Program-made: the position numbers and the translations under genes | The notes under the pieces: model-generated | Databases searched by the model: none | What the model saw: only the letters and a program-made list of their open reading frames with translations | Told to the model about the DNA's origin: nothing | Shown: positions 1-6,291 of the stretch, piece by piece | Numbering within the stretch: position 1 is the stretch's first letter | How the letters are laid out: each line of letters starts with the position of its first letter | Origin: Pseudomonadota bacterium | GTDB lineage: Bacteria > Myxococcota_A > Polyangia > Polyangiales > Polyangiaceae | Length of the DNA: 7,021 nt | Assembly (NCBI GenBank): GCA_003242355.1 | Contig: QGUH01000176.1 | Location: forward strand, 1 to 7,021 | Direction of reading: 5' to 3'

Positions 1-155
1 CACGGAGCGCGTGCACGGCCAAGAGCCGAACGCACGAGGCCCAACTTCGAACTGACGCCGAGGACGCCGGAAGGGACGACTGGGGCGCCGAGGAGCACGC
101 CCTCACCAAGCTCCGCGTGGTGCTCGATCACGAACGCGCGGAGCTCGTCGGATAA
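1..155 (+). CDS. C-terminal fragment of an unidentified protein (5' end outside the window)
   Basis: A reading frame open from the left edge (codons from position 3) ends at TAA 153-155 and gives about 50 residues, ending in a charged helical stretch EEHALTKLRVVLDHERAELV. The last 30 codons strongly prefer G or C at the third position, as in the surrounding genes, which favours real coding. The first part has weaker codon bias. There is no start codon because the gene would begin to the left of the window. It converges on the dioxygenase gene, with 43 bases between the two stops and no clear terminator. I do not recognise the family from this tail. It could be a chance frame, since the stretch is short. 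Confidence 0.45.
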   Translation, partial: RSACTAKSRTHEAQLRTDAEDAGRDDWGAEEHALTKLRVVLDHERAELVG

Positions 156-198
156 ACCGGTTCGGCGCGGGCCTTCCCGTCCACGTCCGTCCGGGGGA

Positions 199-1137
199 TC
201 AGCCCCAGACGATGTTGCGCATCGAGACGGAGCCGAGGTCGAAGGCCTCCATCGGAAAGCGAACGGGATCGGCGTCGGTGGTCGCAGCCTGCGCGTAGAG
301 CAGTGGCAGGAAATGGTCGGGGGTAGGGTGGGCGAGCCGGGCAGTCTCGTATCCAGGCCAGAGCGAAACGAGCGCCGCGTGATCGTGCTGGAGCACGGCG
401 TCGCGCACCGTCGCGTCGAAGCTCCGTGCCCACTCGGGCGTGTCGGTGTCGCCGGTTTGCATGCGGCGGAATGCGTCTCGGAGGTTGTGAACGACGTTGC
501 CGCTGCCGAGCAGGAGCACGCCTTCGTCGCGCAGCTCGCCGAGTGACCGAGCGAGCTCGAAGTGGCGAGCGGGCTCGAGCCTGCGGTCGATGCTGAGCTG
601 AATCACCGGAACGTCCGCCTCGGGAAACATGCGGCGGAGCACGCACCACGTGCCGTGATCGAGGCCCCAGTCGGTGCTGAGCGCCGCGCGCTCTTCGCCG
701 AGCAGCGCGCGGATGCGGCGCGCGAGAGCGCCGTTTCCCGGCGCCGGATAGTCGATCTCGTAGAGCGCCTGCGGAAAGCCCCCGAAATCGTGAATCGTGC
801 GCGGGTTCGGTTGGGCCGTGAGGTACGTGCCGTTCACGAACCAGTGCGCGGAAATCGCCACGATGGCCTCGGGTTTCGGCACGAGCTCGCGGAGCGTCGC
901 GAACCCACGGCTGAAACGGTTGTCTTCGATCGCGTGCATCGGGGAGCCGTGCCCCACGAACACCACGGGCATGCGGCTCGCGCGCGATGACGGAGCACGG
1001 GAGCCCGCGCTCGCTTCCGGTGGATTCGTCATCGTTTCACCCTCGCGGCGACCGCTCGATGCGGAGCGGCCGCAGCCCGCGCCGAGGGCTGCGGCGGCTC
1101 CAGAGGCGAGAGAGCGCAAGAAGGCGCGCCGATCCAT
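199..1137 (-). CDS. ygiD: DODA-type extradiol aromatic ring-opening dioxygenase (YgiD-like) with an N-terminal Tat-type signal
   Basis: The 312-residue product matches the YgiD/4,5-DOPA extradiol dioxygenase family (LigB-like class III) from residue 56 to the end. These enzymes use one metal ion, zinc or iron, to open catechol-type rings with O2. Family marks in order are GHGSPM (H63), SAHW (H98), TIHDFGGFPQALY (114-126), GLDHGTW (H161), SGNVVHNL (H217) and PTPDHFLPLLY (H275); these histidines include the expected metal ligands and catalytic base. The family body is about 260 residues; the extra 55 at the N-terminus start MDRRAFLRS, a twin-arginine motif, followed by an alanine-rich hydrophobic stretch and LGAGC at 18-22, a near-lipobox (L at -4 rather than -3). 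That predicts Tat export, perhaps as a lipoprotein. An alternative start at M36 (1030-1032) has GAGG upstream and would give a cytoplasmic enzyme. The gene follows yceI by 9 bases, so the two are co-transcribed. Family certain; location and substrate uncertain. Confidence 0.92.
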   Translation of the reverse strand: MDRRAFLRSLASGAAAALGAGCGRSASSGRREGETMTNPPEASAGSRAPSSRASRMPVVFVGHGSPMHAIEDNRFSRGFATLRELVPKPEAIVAISAHWFVNGTYLTAQPNPRTIHDFGGFPQALYEIDYPAPGNGALARRIRALLGEERAALSTDWGLDHGTWCVLRRMFPEADVPVIQLSIDRRLEPARHFELARSLGELRDEGVLLLGSGNVVHNLRDAFRRMQTGDTDTPEWARSFDATVRDAVLQHDHAALVSLWPGYETARLAHPTPDHFLPLLYAQAATTDADPVRFPMEAFDLGSVSMRNIVWG

Positions 1138-1146
1138 TCTCGAGGC

Positions 1147-1695
1147 TCACGCGACCTGCGTGGCTGCCGTGCGCACGGCCTGCACCTCGATCTCGATGTC
1201 CACGCGCTCGCCGACGAGAACGCCGCCGGCCTCGAGCGCCTGGTTCCACTTGAGACCGAAGTCGCGCCGATCGATGGACGTCGTCGCCGTGAAGGCGGTC
1301 CGCTGGTTGCCCCACGGATCCTTGGCCACGCCGCCGTGCTCGACGTCGAGGGCCACTTCGCGGGTCACGTCGCGGATCGTCAGATTGCCGGTGACACGAT
1401 AACGGTTGTCACCGGTCTTCTCCACGCGCTTGCTCTCGAACGTGATGTGCGGGAAACGCTCGGTGTCCAGGAAGTCGGCCGAGCGCAGGTGGTTGTCGCG
1501 GTCGGCGACGCCGGTGTCGATGCTCGCGGCGTCGATCTCCGCGCGGACGCTGCTGCGCGTCAGGTCGGCCTCGTCGATGTCGAGCGTGCCCCGGAACGAG
1601 CCGAAGCGGCCGCGGACTTTGGCGAAGACCATGTGCCGGACGCTGAAATGGATGGCCGAATGAGCGAGGTCGAGGTTCCAGTTCTTCGATTCCAT
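1147..1695 (-). CDS. yceI: YceI family lipocalin-like protein, no signal peptide
   Basis: The 182-residue product has the YceI pattern throughout: W6..D9.AHS.I.FSVRHM (6-22), VRGRFGSFRG (27-36), SIDTGVADRDNHLRSADFLD (58-77), FPHITFES, VTGNLTIRDVTREV (106-119) and RRDFGLKWN near the C-terminus. YceI proteins are small beta-barrels that hold a long hydrophobic ligand such as an isoprenoid or fatty-acid derivative. Many relatives are periplasmic, but this one begins directly with the mature domain, so it is probably cytoplasmic. The start ATG (1693-1695) is preceded by AAAGGA (1704-1709) about 8 bases away. It is the first gene of a two-gene unit with the downstream dioxygenase and is transcribed divergently from the LysR gene. 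The pairing suggests a ligand carrier working with a ring-cleaving enzyme, which is inference. Confidence 0.93.
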   Translation of the reverse strand: MESKNWNLDLAHSAIHFSVRHMVFAKVRGRFGSFRGTLDIDEADLTRSSVRAEIDAASIDTGVADRDNHLRSADFLDTERFPHITFESKRVEKTGDNRYRVTGNLTIRDVTREVALDVEHGGVAKDPWGNQRTAFTATTSIDRRDFGLKWNQALEAGGVLVGERVDIEIEVQAVRTAATQVA

Positions 1696-1787
1696 TGGGT
1701 TTTTCCTTTGCGAGTTCGTGCTTCGGGACCAGAGAAGAACCTAGAGCCGTTCCATGCGTTCGGCTAGACGCTCATAATCGGAATCAC

Positions 1788-1805
1788 TGTTCCATCAGTG
1801 GAACA
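1788..1805. promoter_or_regulatory. Perfect inverted repeat, probable LysR operator
   Basis: TGTTCCA-TCAG-TGGAACA is a perfect 7-base inverted repeat with a 4-base centre. It contains the T-N11-A arrangement (T1791 to A1803) that LysR-family proteins recognise. A second, shorter nested repeat, CACTG (1785-1789) with CAGTG (1796-1800), overlaps it. It sits just downstream of the putative lysR -10 box and ahead of the chosen GTG start, where binding would repress lysR, and upstream of the yceI promoter. Which protein binds is inference. Confidence 0.6.
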
Positions 1806-1811
1806 ATGGCC

Positions 1812-1817
1812 GGGGAG
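1812..1817 (+). promoter_or_regulatory. Ribosome binding site that decides the lysR start
   Basis: GGGGAG stands 6 bases before GTG at 1824-1826. The in-frame ATG at 1806-1808 and the more distant ATG at 1695 have no comparable site, and the 1806 ATG directly abuts the inverted repeat. This favours GTG 1824. Confidence 0.6.
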
Positions 1818-1823
1818 CCTTCC

Positions 1824-2726
1824 GTGGACTTGAACGAGATCCTGGTTTTCACGCACGTCGCCCGAACCGGTAGCTTCACGGCGGCGGCGCGCGAGCTCTC
1901 GATGCCGAAGTCGACGGTGAGCCGCAAAGTCGCCGAGCTCGAGCGACGTCTCGGCGCGCGGCTGCTCCAGCGGACGACGCGGACGTTGAGCCTCACCGAC
2001 GTCGGCCGCACCTACTACCGCCATGCGGCGCGCGTCGTTGCCGAGATCGAGGAGGCCGAGCTCGCCGTCACCCGCATGCAGGAGACTCCGAGAGGGCTCT
2101 TGCGCGTCGCCGCTCCGCTGAACTTCGGCTACCTCGGCCCGGCGCTGGCCTCGTTCCTCGAGCGGTATCCGGAGGTCGAGCTCGAGCTCGTGTGCGGGGA
2201 CCGCATCGTGGATCTCGTCGAAGAAGGCTTCGACGTCGCCATCCGTGCGGGACGCCTCGCCGACTCGACGCTGGTCGCGCGGAGCCTCGGATCCTTCCGG
2301 AGCTACGTCGTGGCTGCTCCGCGCTTTCTCGAGAAGCACCGCACGCCGGCGACTCCCGAAGAGCTCGCGGAGCTCGACTGCCTGGTCTTCGGTGCGGGCG
2401 CGGATCGCGCAACCTGGCGGCTTCAGGGAAAGTCCGAGACGCTGCTCGTCAACGTGCGGCCGCGGATGATCGTCAACGACTTCGACATCCTGGTCGAGGC
2501 GGCTCTGGGCGGCGTCGGCATCGCGTTGCTCCCCGTGTTTCGCTGCGTGGAGGCGATCCGAAAAAAGCGCCTCACCCGCCTCTTGCCCGACTGGTGCTCG
2601 ACGGAGATTCCGGTGCACGCGGTGTACCCGAGCACGCGGCATCTCTCCCCCAAAGTGAAGGCGTTCGTCGAGCACCTCGTCGAACGCTTCACGCCGCCCC
2701 CCTGGGAGCTCGGCCCGAAACCGTGA
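1824..2726 (+). CDS. LysR family transcriptional regulator
   Basis: From GTG 1824 the product is 300 residues, the usual LysR length; ATG 1806 would add six. Residues 1-60 form the winged helix-turn-helix: DLNEILVFTHVARTGSFTAA then the recognition helix around MPKSTVSRKVAELE (27-40), then LGARLLQRTTRTLSLTDVG (43-61). A linker helix follows, then the effector-binding domain from about residue 88 (GLLRVAAPLNFGYLGPAL) to about 290, with the typical EEGFDVAIRAG and GGVGIALLP segments. The RTTR-LSLT form belongs to the large LysR branch often found beside small oxidoreductase genes. The gene is divergent from yceI-ygiD with a LysR-type palindrome between, so it likely controls that pair in response to an aromatic or quinone-like effector; the effector is not readable from sequence. 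The last seven codons and the stop lie within the first unit of a tandem repeat, so the C-terminal tail WELGPKP is repeat-encoded. Confidence 0.93.
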   Translation: MDLNEILVFTHVARTGSFTAAARELSMPKSTVSRKVAELERRLGARLLQRTTRTLSLTDVGRTYYRHAARVVAEIEEAELAVTRMQETPRGLLRVAAPLNFGYLGPALASFLERYPEVELELVCGDRIVDLVEEGFDVAIRAGRLADSTLVARSLGSFRSYVVAAPRFLEKHRTPATPEELAELDCLVFGAGADRATWRLQGKSETLLVNVRPRMIVNDFDILVEAALGGVGIALLPVFRCVEAIRKKRLTRLLPDWCSTEIPVHAVYPSTRHLSPKVKAFVEHLVERFTPPPWELGPKP

Positions 2727-2950
2727 ATCGGAAACCGGGTTTCTGGGTCTCGTGAGCGATTGCGGCGCCGCCCAGGGAGCTCGGCTCGAAACCGTGAATC
2801 GGAAACCGGGTTTCTGGGTCTCGTGAGCGCTTTGCGGCGCCGCCCAGGGAGCTCGGCTCGAAACCGTGAATCGGAAACCGAGCTCCTGGGGCTCGAGCGC
2901 GTTACGGCGCTGCTCCGAGAGCTCGACCCGACATCGTGAGACCGAGCCCC
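2704..2950. repeat. Tandem repeat of about 71 bp, four copies decaying rightward
   Basis: Units begin with GGGAGCTCGG at 2704, 2775 and 2847, and in altered form (GAGAGCTCGA) at 2917, giving steps of 71, 72 and 70 bases. Copies 1 and 2 differ by one substitution over the first ~59 bases; copy 3 diverges in its second half and copy 4 keeps only the first third clearly. Each good copy contains GAAACCGGGTTTC, a small palindrome (2731-2743 and 2802-2814), and GGCGCCGCCC. Copy 1 includes the last codons and stop of lysR. The block fills the gap between the convergent lysR and xylanase genes. No T-run follows the palindrome, so it is at best a weak terminator. Confidence 0.9.
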
Positions 2951-2969
2951 CGGGCAGCGCCATCGACGA

Positions 2970-5908
2970 CTACCGGATCACGACGTCGTCGACGTACAGA
3001 TCGACGCCTCCGGGGGGCCCTTCGGCGTAGATGAGCGCCTCGGTCAGCTCGCAGTCGGCGGGAATCGCGAACGAACCGGTCAACTCCACCCAATCCCCGT
3101 CCGCGACCGCCGGATGGGAGGCGATCCAGGCGTAGCTGTCGGCCTGGCCCGAGCAGGCGACCTTCGTCGTGACGTTCACGGGCGCCGTCTCGGTGTTGCC
3201 CACGGTCACGAAGAACGTGGCCGTGTAGCTCGCGCCCGGGCTGACCGCGCTCGTCAGGCTGTACGCGGCGGGGCCGTTGCCGCTGCGATTGGTCACGACC
3301 AGGCTCTGGTTTCCGCCATGCGCCCGCTCGCTCGTTGCCGCGAGCGTGCCGTCCCAGGTGAACCAACCGACCGTGCCGGACTCGAAGGTGCCATTCGTCA
3401 CGAGATTCGTGACGGTCGGCTCGCGAACGAACACGTCATCGAGGTAAAGGTCCGCGCTTTCGGGCGGGCCCTCGGCGTAGATGAGCACCTCGGTGAGATC
3501 GCAATCCGGGATCGAGAGGGGACCCGAGAGCTCCACCCAGACTCCCTCGGGCACCGCCGAGGCGTTCGACAGCCACGTGTACGTCTCGGCGCCATCGCAC
3601 ACGATCTTCGCCGTGACGTTCACGGGCGCGGTCGGCGCACCGGTAATCGTGACGAAGAAGCGCGTGTCGTAGGTCTTCCCCGGCTCGACGAGTCCCGTCA
3701 GGTTGTACGCCGCGGGCCCGGACCCGGAGCGGTTCGTGACGACGAGGCTCTGCGACCCGCCGTGCACGACGTCCGTGCTCGTCCCGATCGTGCCGCCCCA
3801 GCTGAACCAACCGGCCGTGCCGGACTCGAAGTCGCCATTGGCGATCAGGTTCGGGCCGGGCTGCGCGGAGGCGCGGAACGACAGCCGATCGACGTTCGCC
3901 ACGGCGGACCCGCCATTGAACCGGACGAAAACGGCGTGCGAGCCGGACACGGGCGCCCAGGGCAGATCGATCGTCGCGTTCGTTCCCCAGCTCCCGGTCT
4001 CCGGCAAGTCGACGGTGAGCACGGGATCGTTCTCGAGCGAGTCGAGGTGGATCGAGATGCTGCCGGGATCGCCGCCGCCCTTGGCGTACGTCACGGAGAA
4101 CGTGTCCCAGCCGTCCTGGAACACCACCTCGCCGTAGCTGAGCCAGTCTCCGTCGTCGGTGTACGCGCCGGGCCGCCCAGGGCGAGCAAGCCCTCCGCTT
4201 CGTCGTAGTCCTCTCCTTCGAGAACGATCCCGGATTCGTCGCCCACAAAGGGCTCGGGAACGTACTCGGGCACGGTGCACTCCTCGCCGCCACCGAGGTA
4301 GCAGGTCAGCCAATCGAGCGCCGGGCGGGGGCCGCCGTCCGCGTAGAGCAGGTGCGCATTCGGGCGCCACGTGTGTCCCTCGAGGTGCCCCCAGTGCGTC
4401 ACGCCGAGCACCGACGGGTTTTCCCAGAAGATGGTGAACAGATCCCGGAAGCGGTTCGCGTGTCGCGCGTCGTTCGCGAAGCTCACGTCGAACTCGGTGA
4501 TGTACACCGGCAAGCCCGTTGCCGCGAGCCGCGCGAGGTTCGCCTCCACGACGTCGAGATCGGCGCGCTCGAGGAAGTGCCCCTGCTCGCCGATGCCGTC
4601 GATGAGTCCACGTTCTTGGAGCAGCCCGACGATCTGGAGGTAGTCCGTCGTGAACTGATCGAAAATCAGGACCTGGTAGTCGTTGAGGTGGAGCTCCGAG
4701 CTCGGGAAGTGCCGGCGCGCCATTTCGAACGCCGTGATCACCCAGTCCCAACCGGTCTCGCCGTCACCGCCGAGCGCTTGCTTGTAGCTCGGCGGCGCGT
4801 GCAACGGCTCGTTCACCACGTCGATCATGGCGAAGTCGCCGTAGCGCTCCTTGAGGGCCGCCATCCACTCTTCGAGCTCCTCCAGCTGCTCCTCGGGCGG
4901 AAGCGCCGCGAGCCACGGCGGCTCCTGCTGTCCCCAAACGAGCGTGTGGAGCTTGAACGGGAAGCCGTGCTCCGCGGCGAACGCCACGGCTTCGTCGAGC
5001 TTCTCCCAGTCCATCGTGTCGCGAACGCGCTCGACCTCACCCCACTTTCCCGCGTTGCCGGGCGTGATCTGATTGAAGTAAGCGGCGGCGTGCTCGTAGT
5101 CCGCGTTGGCGTCGATCGCGGTGCCGACGAAGCGGTTGCCGATCGCGACCAGGACGCTTTCCCGATCGCTGCCCGTGTTGCCGCTCGGGTCGACCGCCGT
5201 GGCGGTGAAACGACGCCTTCCGTTCAGCGCGTCGGTCACGGGGATCTCGAGCTCGTAGGGCGCCTCCGTATCGACGCCGATCACCGTGCCATCCTGCTCG
5301 AAGATCACGCGGCGCACGGCCACGTCGTCGCTCGCGGTCGCCGTGAGCTTGAGCGTGCCGTTCGCGGTGAAAAGCTTCTTGGACACCTCGAGGTCGACCA
5401 CGGGCGCGACCTCGTCGCAGCGCGTTCCGTTGACGGAAATGAGGTACGGCGTGACGCCCGCGTAGTTGCCGCTGCCGTTGAACGCGAACTGGTAGCTTGC
5501 CCCCTGCGGGATGCGCTGCCACACGAGCCACGAGGGCTCCGTGACGGTGTAGCCTCCTTCGCTTTCGTTGAATACGGCTTGCCATCCGTCCGCGATCGAG
5601 GTGTTGCCGACGTCGAGGAACACCTCGAACGCCGTCGCGGACGGTCCGTTCACGTTCTTGAGCGTCACCCACCCCTGATAGCCGTTGGGCCACTGCGAGT
5701 AGGTGCCGCTCGTGATCTCGTAGCCACAGTTGGAAGCGGCTCCGTTCGTGAGGGCGGCTCGAACCGAGCCTACCGCGTGCTCTTCGGTGCTCTGCTCCGG
5801 TGCGCACGCGCCGAGCCCGGCGCTCAACGCGAGCACGAACGACGAGGAGAGCCACCGTTTGGACAGCGGAGGCGAGCTCCGCAACCCGACTGAAGATCGA
5901 GCAACCAT
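2970..5908 (-). CDS. Multimodular secreted GH10 endo-1,4-beta-xylanase with one frameshift
   Basis: The start ATG (5906-5908) follows a strong AGGAAGG site. Residues 1-35 are a lipoprotein signal ending LGAC (C35). Next come a CBM2-like module (about 57-165, C61 and C164 at its ends, several tryptophans), an Ig-like domain (about 168-254) and GH10 (about 258-540), which cuts xylan with retention. Catalytic residues are acid/base E367 in DVVNEP and nucleophile E472 in YITEFD. The frame then breaks at 4170-4172, where CCC on the coding strand should be CCCC. Reading on after restoring one C gives CBM6 (about 560-680, EGEDYD, Y583, W589) and two CBM22-like modules (about 687-830 and 835-979), ending at TAG 2970-2972. 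The restored length is 979 residues. Uncorrected, translation stops at 4091 after 605 residues, keeping signal, CBM2 and GH10 but losing all C-terminal binding modules. The break may be a sequencing error or a real mutation. Confidence 0.9.
2973..3851 (-). repeat. Internal duplication: two CBM22-like xylan-binding modules
   Basis: The C-terminal modules of the xylanase (about 3408-3851 and 2973-3407) are tandem copies of about 148 residues. Both contain NL-x-x-NG-x-FESGT-x-GWF, HGG-x-QSLVVTNRSG-x-GPAAY, TAPVNVT-x-K and IYAEGPP. By eye more than half of the residues are identical, pointing to a duplication inside the gene. The closest family is CBM22/CBM4_9; these bind xylan or mixed-linkage glucan and are common partners of GH10. 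Corresponding DNA such as the segments at 3021-3036 and 3471-3486 remains clearly similar. Confidence 0.8.
4170..4172 (-). other. Frameshift site in the xylanase gene
   Basis: Upstream the GH10 frame reads ...GLLALGG; downstream the CBM6 frame reads GAYTDDGDWLSYG. Adding one C to the CCC run (GGG on the plus strand here) joins them as LGGPGAYTDDGDW, exactly the CBM6 pattern. Both flanking frames keep full coding character and family matches, so only one base is needed to repair the gene. No slippery heptamer or downstream pseudoknot typical of programmed frameshifting is evident. Confidence 0.85.
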
Positions 5909-5913
5909 CCGTA

Positions 5914-5922
5914 TTCCTTCCT
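5914..5922 (-). promoter_or_regulatory. Strong ribosome binding site of the xylanase gene
   Basis: The minus strand reads AGGAAGGAA 5 bases before ATG 5908. This selects that ATG over the one at 6035-6037, which would put 43 unlikely residues ahead of the signal peptide. Confidence 0.8.
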
Positions 5923-5945
5923 GGGGACGCGAGCCGTACCGAGAA

Positions 5946-5965
5946 AGGGTGCCGAAACGCACCCT
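5946..5965 (-). promoter_or_regulatory. Leader hairpin upstream of the xylanase gene
   Basis: AGGGTGC (5946-5952) and GCACCCT (5959-5965) form a perfect 7-bp stem with a 6-base loop. In the minus-strand transcript the stem is followed by TTCTC, giving a short, imperfect U-rich tail. It lies 37 bases ahead of the start codon, so it could be an attenuator-like or mRNA-stabilising element, or an operator. A 12-base near-palindrome GGGACCGGTTCC (5970-5981) is next to it. Function is not established by sequence. Confidence 0.4.
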
Positions 5966-6008
5966 CACTGGGACCGGTTCCGGACGCGTGGGATCCACCG
6001 AGCGCTCG

Positions 6009-6037
6009 AAGCTAGCTGTCCCCTCGAAGAAACACAA
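6009..6037 (-). promoter_or_regulatory. Possible weak promoter of the xylanase gene
   Basis: On the minus strand TTGTGT (6032-6037) and TAGCTT (6009-6014) are separated by 17 bases. Both hexamers match the sigma-70 consensus only partly. The site would give a leader of about 90-100 bases that includes the hairpin at 5946-5965. GC-rich bacteria often use promoters not recognisable this way. Confidence 0.3.
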
Positions 6038-6054
6038 TCGCTTTGCGGAGCGAT
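6037..6054. promoter_or_regulatory. Palindrome next to the putative xylanase promoter
   Basis: ATCGCT-TTGCGG-AGCGAT is a perfect 6-base inverted repeat with a 6-base spacer. It abuts and overlaps by one base the candidate -35 box, a position suited to an operator that controls the xylanase gene. No regulator gene for it is in the window. Confidence 0.35.
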
Positions 6055-6078
6055 CTCGGTTCGCATCTTCGTGCGTTT

Positions 6079-6103
6079 CACGGATCCCATTCCGGGAGCC
6101 GTG
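6079..6103. promoter_or_regulatory. Long inverted repeat upstream of the xylanase promoter
   Basis: CACGGATCCC (6079-6088) and GGGAGCCGTG (6094-6103) pair over 10 positions with one mismatch around the 5-base loop ATTCC. It lies about 42 bases upstream of the candidate -35 box. It could be an activator site or a terminator stem for the upstream minus-strand gene, but no T-run follows on either strand. Confidence 0.35.
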
Positions 6104-6154
6104 GATTGCCGGGCCGAACGGAAACGGAATCCCGAGCAGCGCGGTCGGAGATCG

Positions 6155-6173
6155 CGGCGCCGACGAGGCGCCG
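6155..6173 (-). terminator. GC-rich hairpin, possible end of the TPR-like transcript
   Basis: CGGCGCC (6155-6161) and GGCGCCG (6167-6173) form a perfect 7-bp stem with a 5-base loop. It is about 315 bases beyond the stop of the minus-strand gene ending at 6490. There is no U-rich tail, so assignment as a terminator is weak. Confidence 0.25.
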
Positions 6174-6291
6174 TAATCGAAGGAATGACCATATCGCCGG
6201 AGCGAGGATTCCAGTAGGCTGAGCGCGCCGCACTGTCGGTAACGTCACCCCTGAGTGTGGGCGAGTGGCGCCTCGGCTGCTCGCGTCGCTC

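Larger units (their letters stand above)
1696..1823. promoter_or_regulatory. Divergent control region between yceI-ygiD and lysR
   Basis: The stretch carries the starts of both transcription units. On the plus strand CATAAT (1773-1778) is a good -10 box for lysR, but the -35 candidate TTCCAT (1750-1755) is poor. On the minus strand GATTAT (1774-1779) could be the -10 for yceI, so the two promoters would overlap back to back. GTTCCAT occurs at 1749-1755 and again at 1789-1795, exactly 40 bp or about four helical turns apart, with the second copy forming part of a perfect inverted repeat. Promoter hexamers are by eye and weak; the layout is the classic one for a LysR regulator acting on a divergent target and on itself. 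Confidence 0.5.

Noticed and set aside
1695..1823. lysR starting at ATG 1695, giving a 343-residue protein
   Set aside because: The extra 43 residues do not resemble LysR proteins, overlap the yceI start and the operator, and GTG 1824 has a far better ribosome binding site.
2727..2760. Intrinsic terminator for lysR
   Set aside because: GAAACCGGGTTTC can form only a 5-bp stem with a 3-base loop and is not followed by T residues.
2704..2950. CRISPR array
   Set aside because: The repeats are directly adjacent with no unique spacers, few in number and decaying; there are no cas genes.
1764..2963. A 399-residue minus-strand frame across lysR and the tandem repeat, with repeated FRFTVSSRAPWAAPQS
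   Set aside because: It is antisense to lysR; the peptide repeat is only the 71-bp DNA repeat read in one frame, and the step of 72 bases breaks the frame between copies.
4160..4180. Programmed ribosomal frameshift in the xylanase
   Set aside because: No X-XXY-YYZ slippery heptamer is present at the shift, and no obvious stimulating structure; a lost C explains the data more simply.
3114..4208. A 364-residue plus-strand frame
   Set aside because: It is antisense to the CBM6 and CBM22 modules, which are clear family matches on the other strand.
4352..5893. A 513-residue open frame on the plus strand
   Set aside because: It lies exactly antisense to the GH10 coding frame, is rich in arginine, valine and glutamate as expected of a GC-rich shadow, and matches no family I know.
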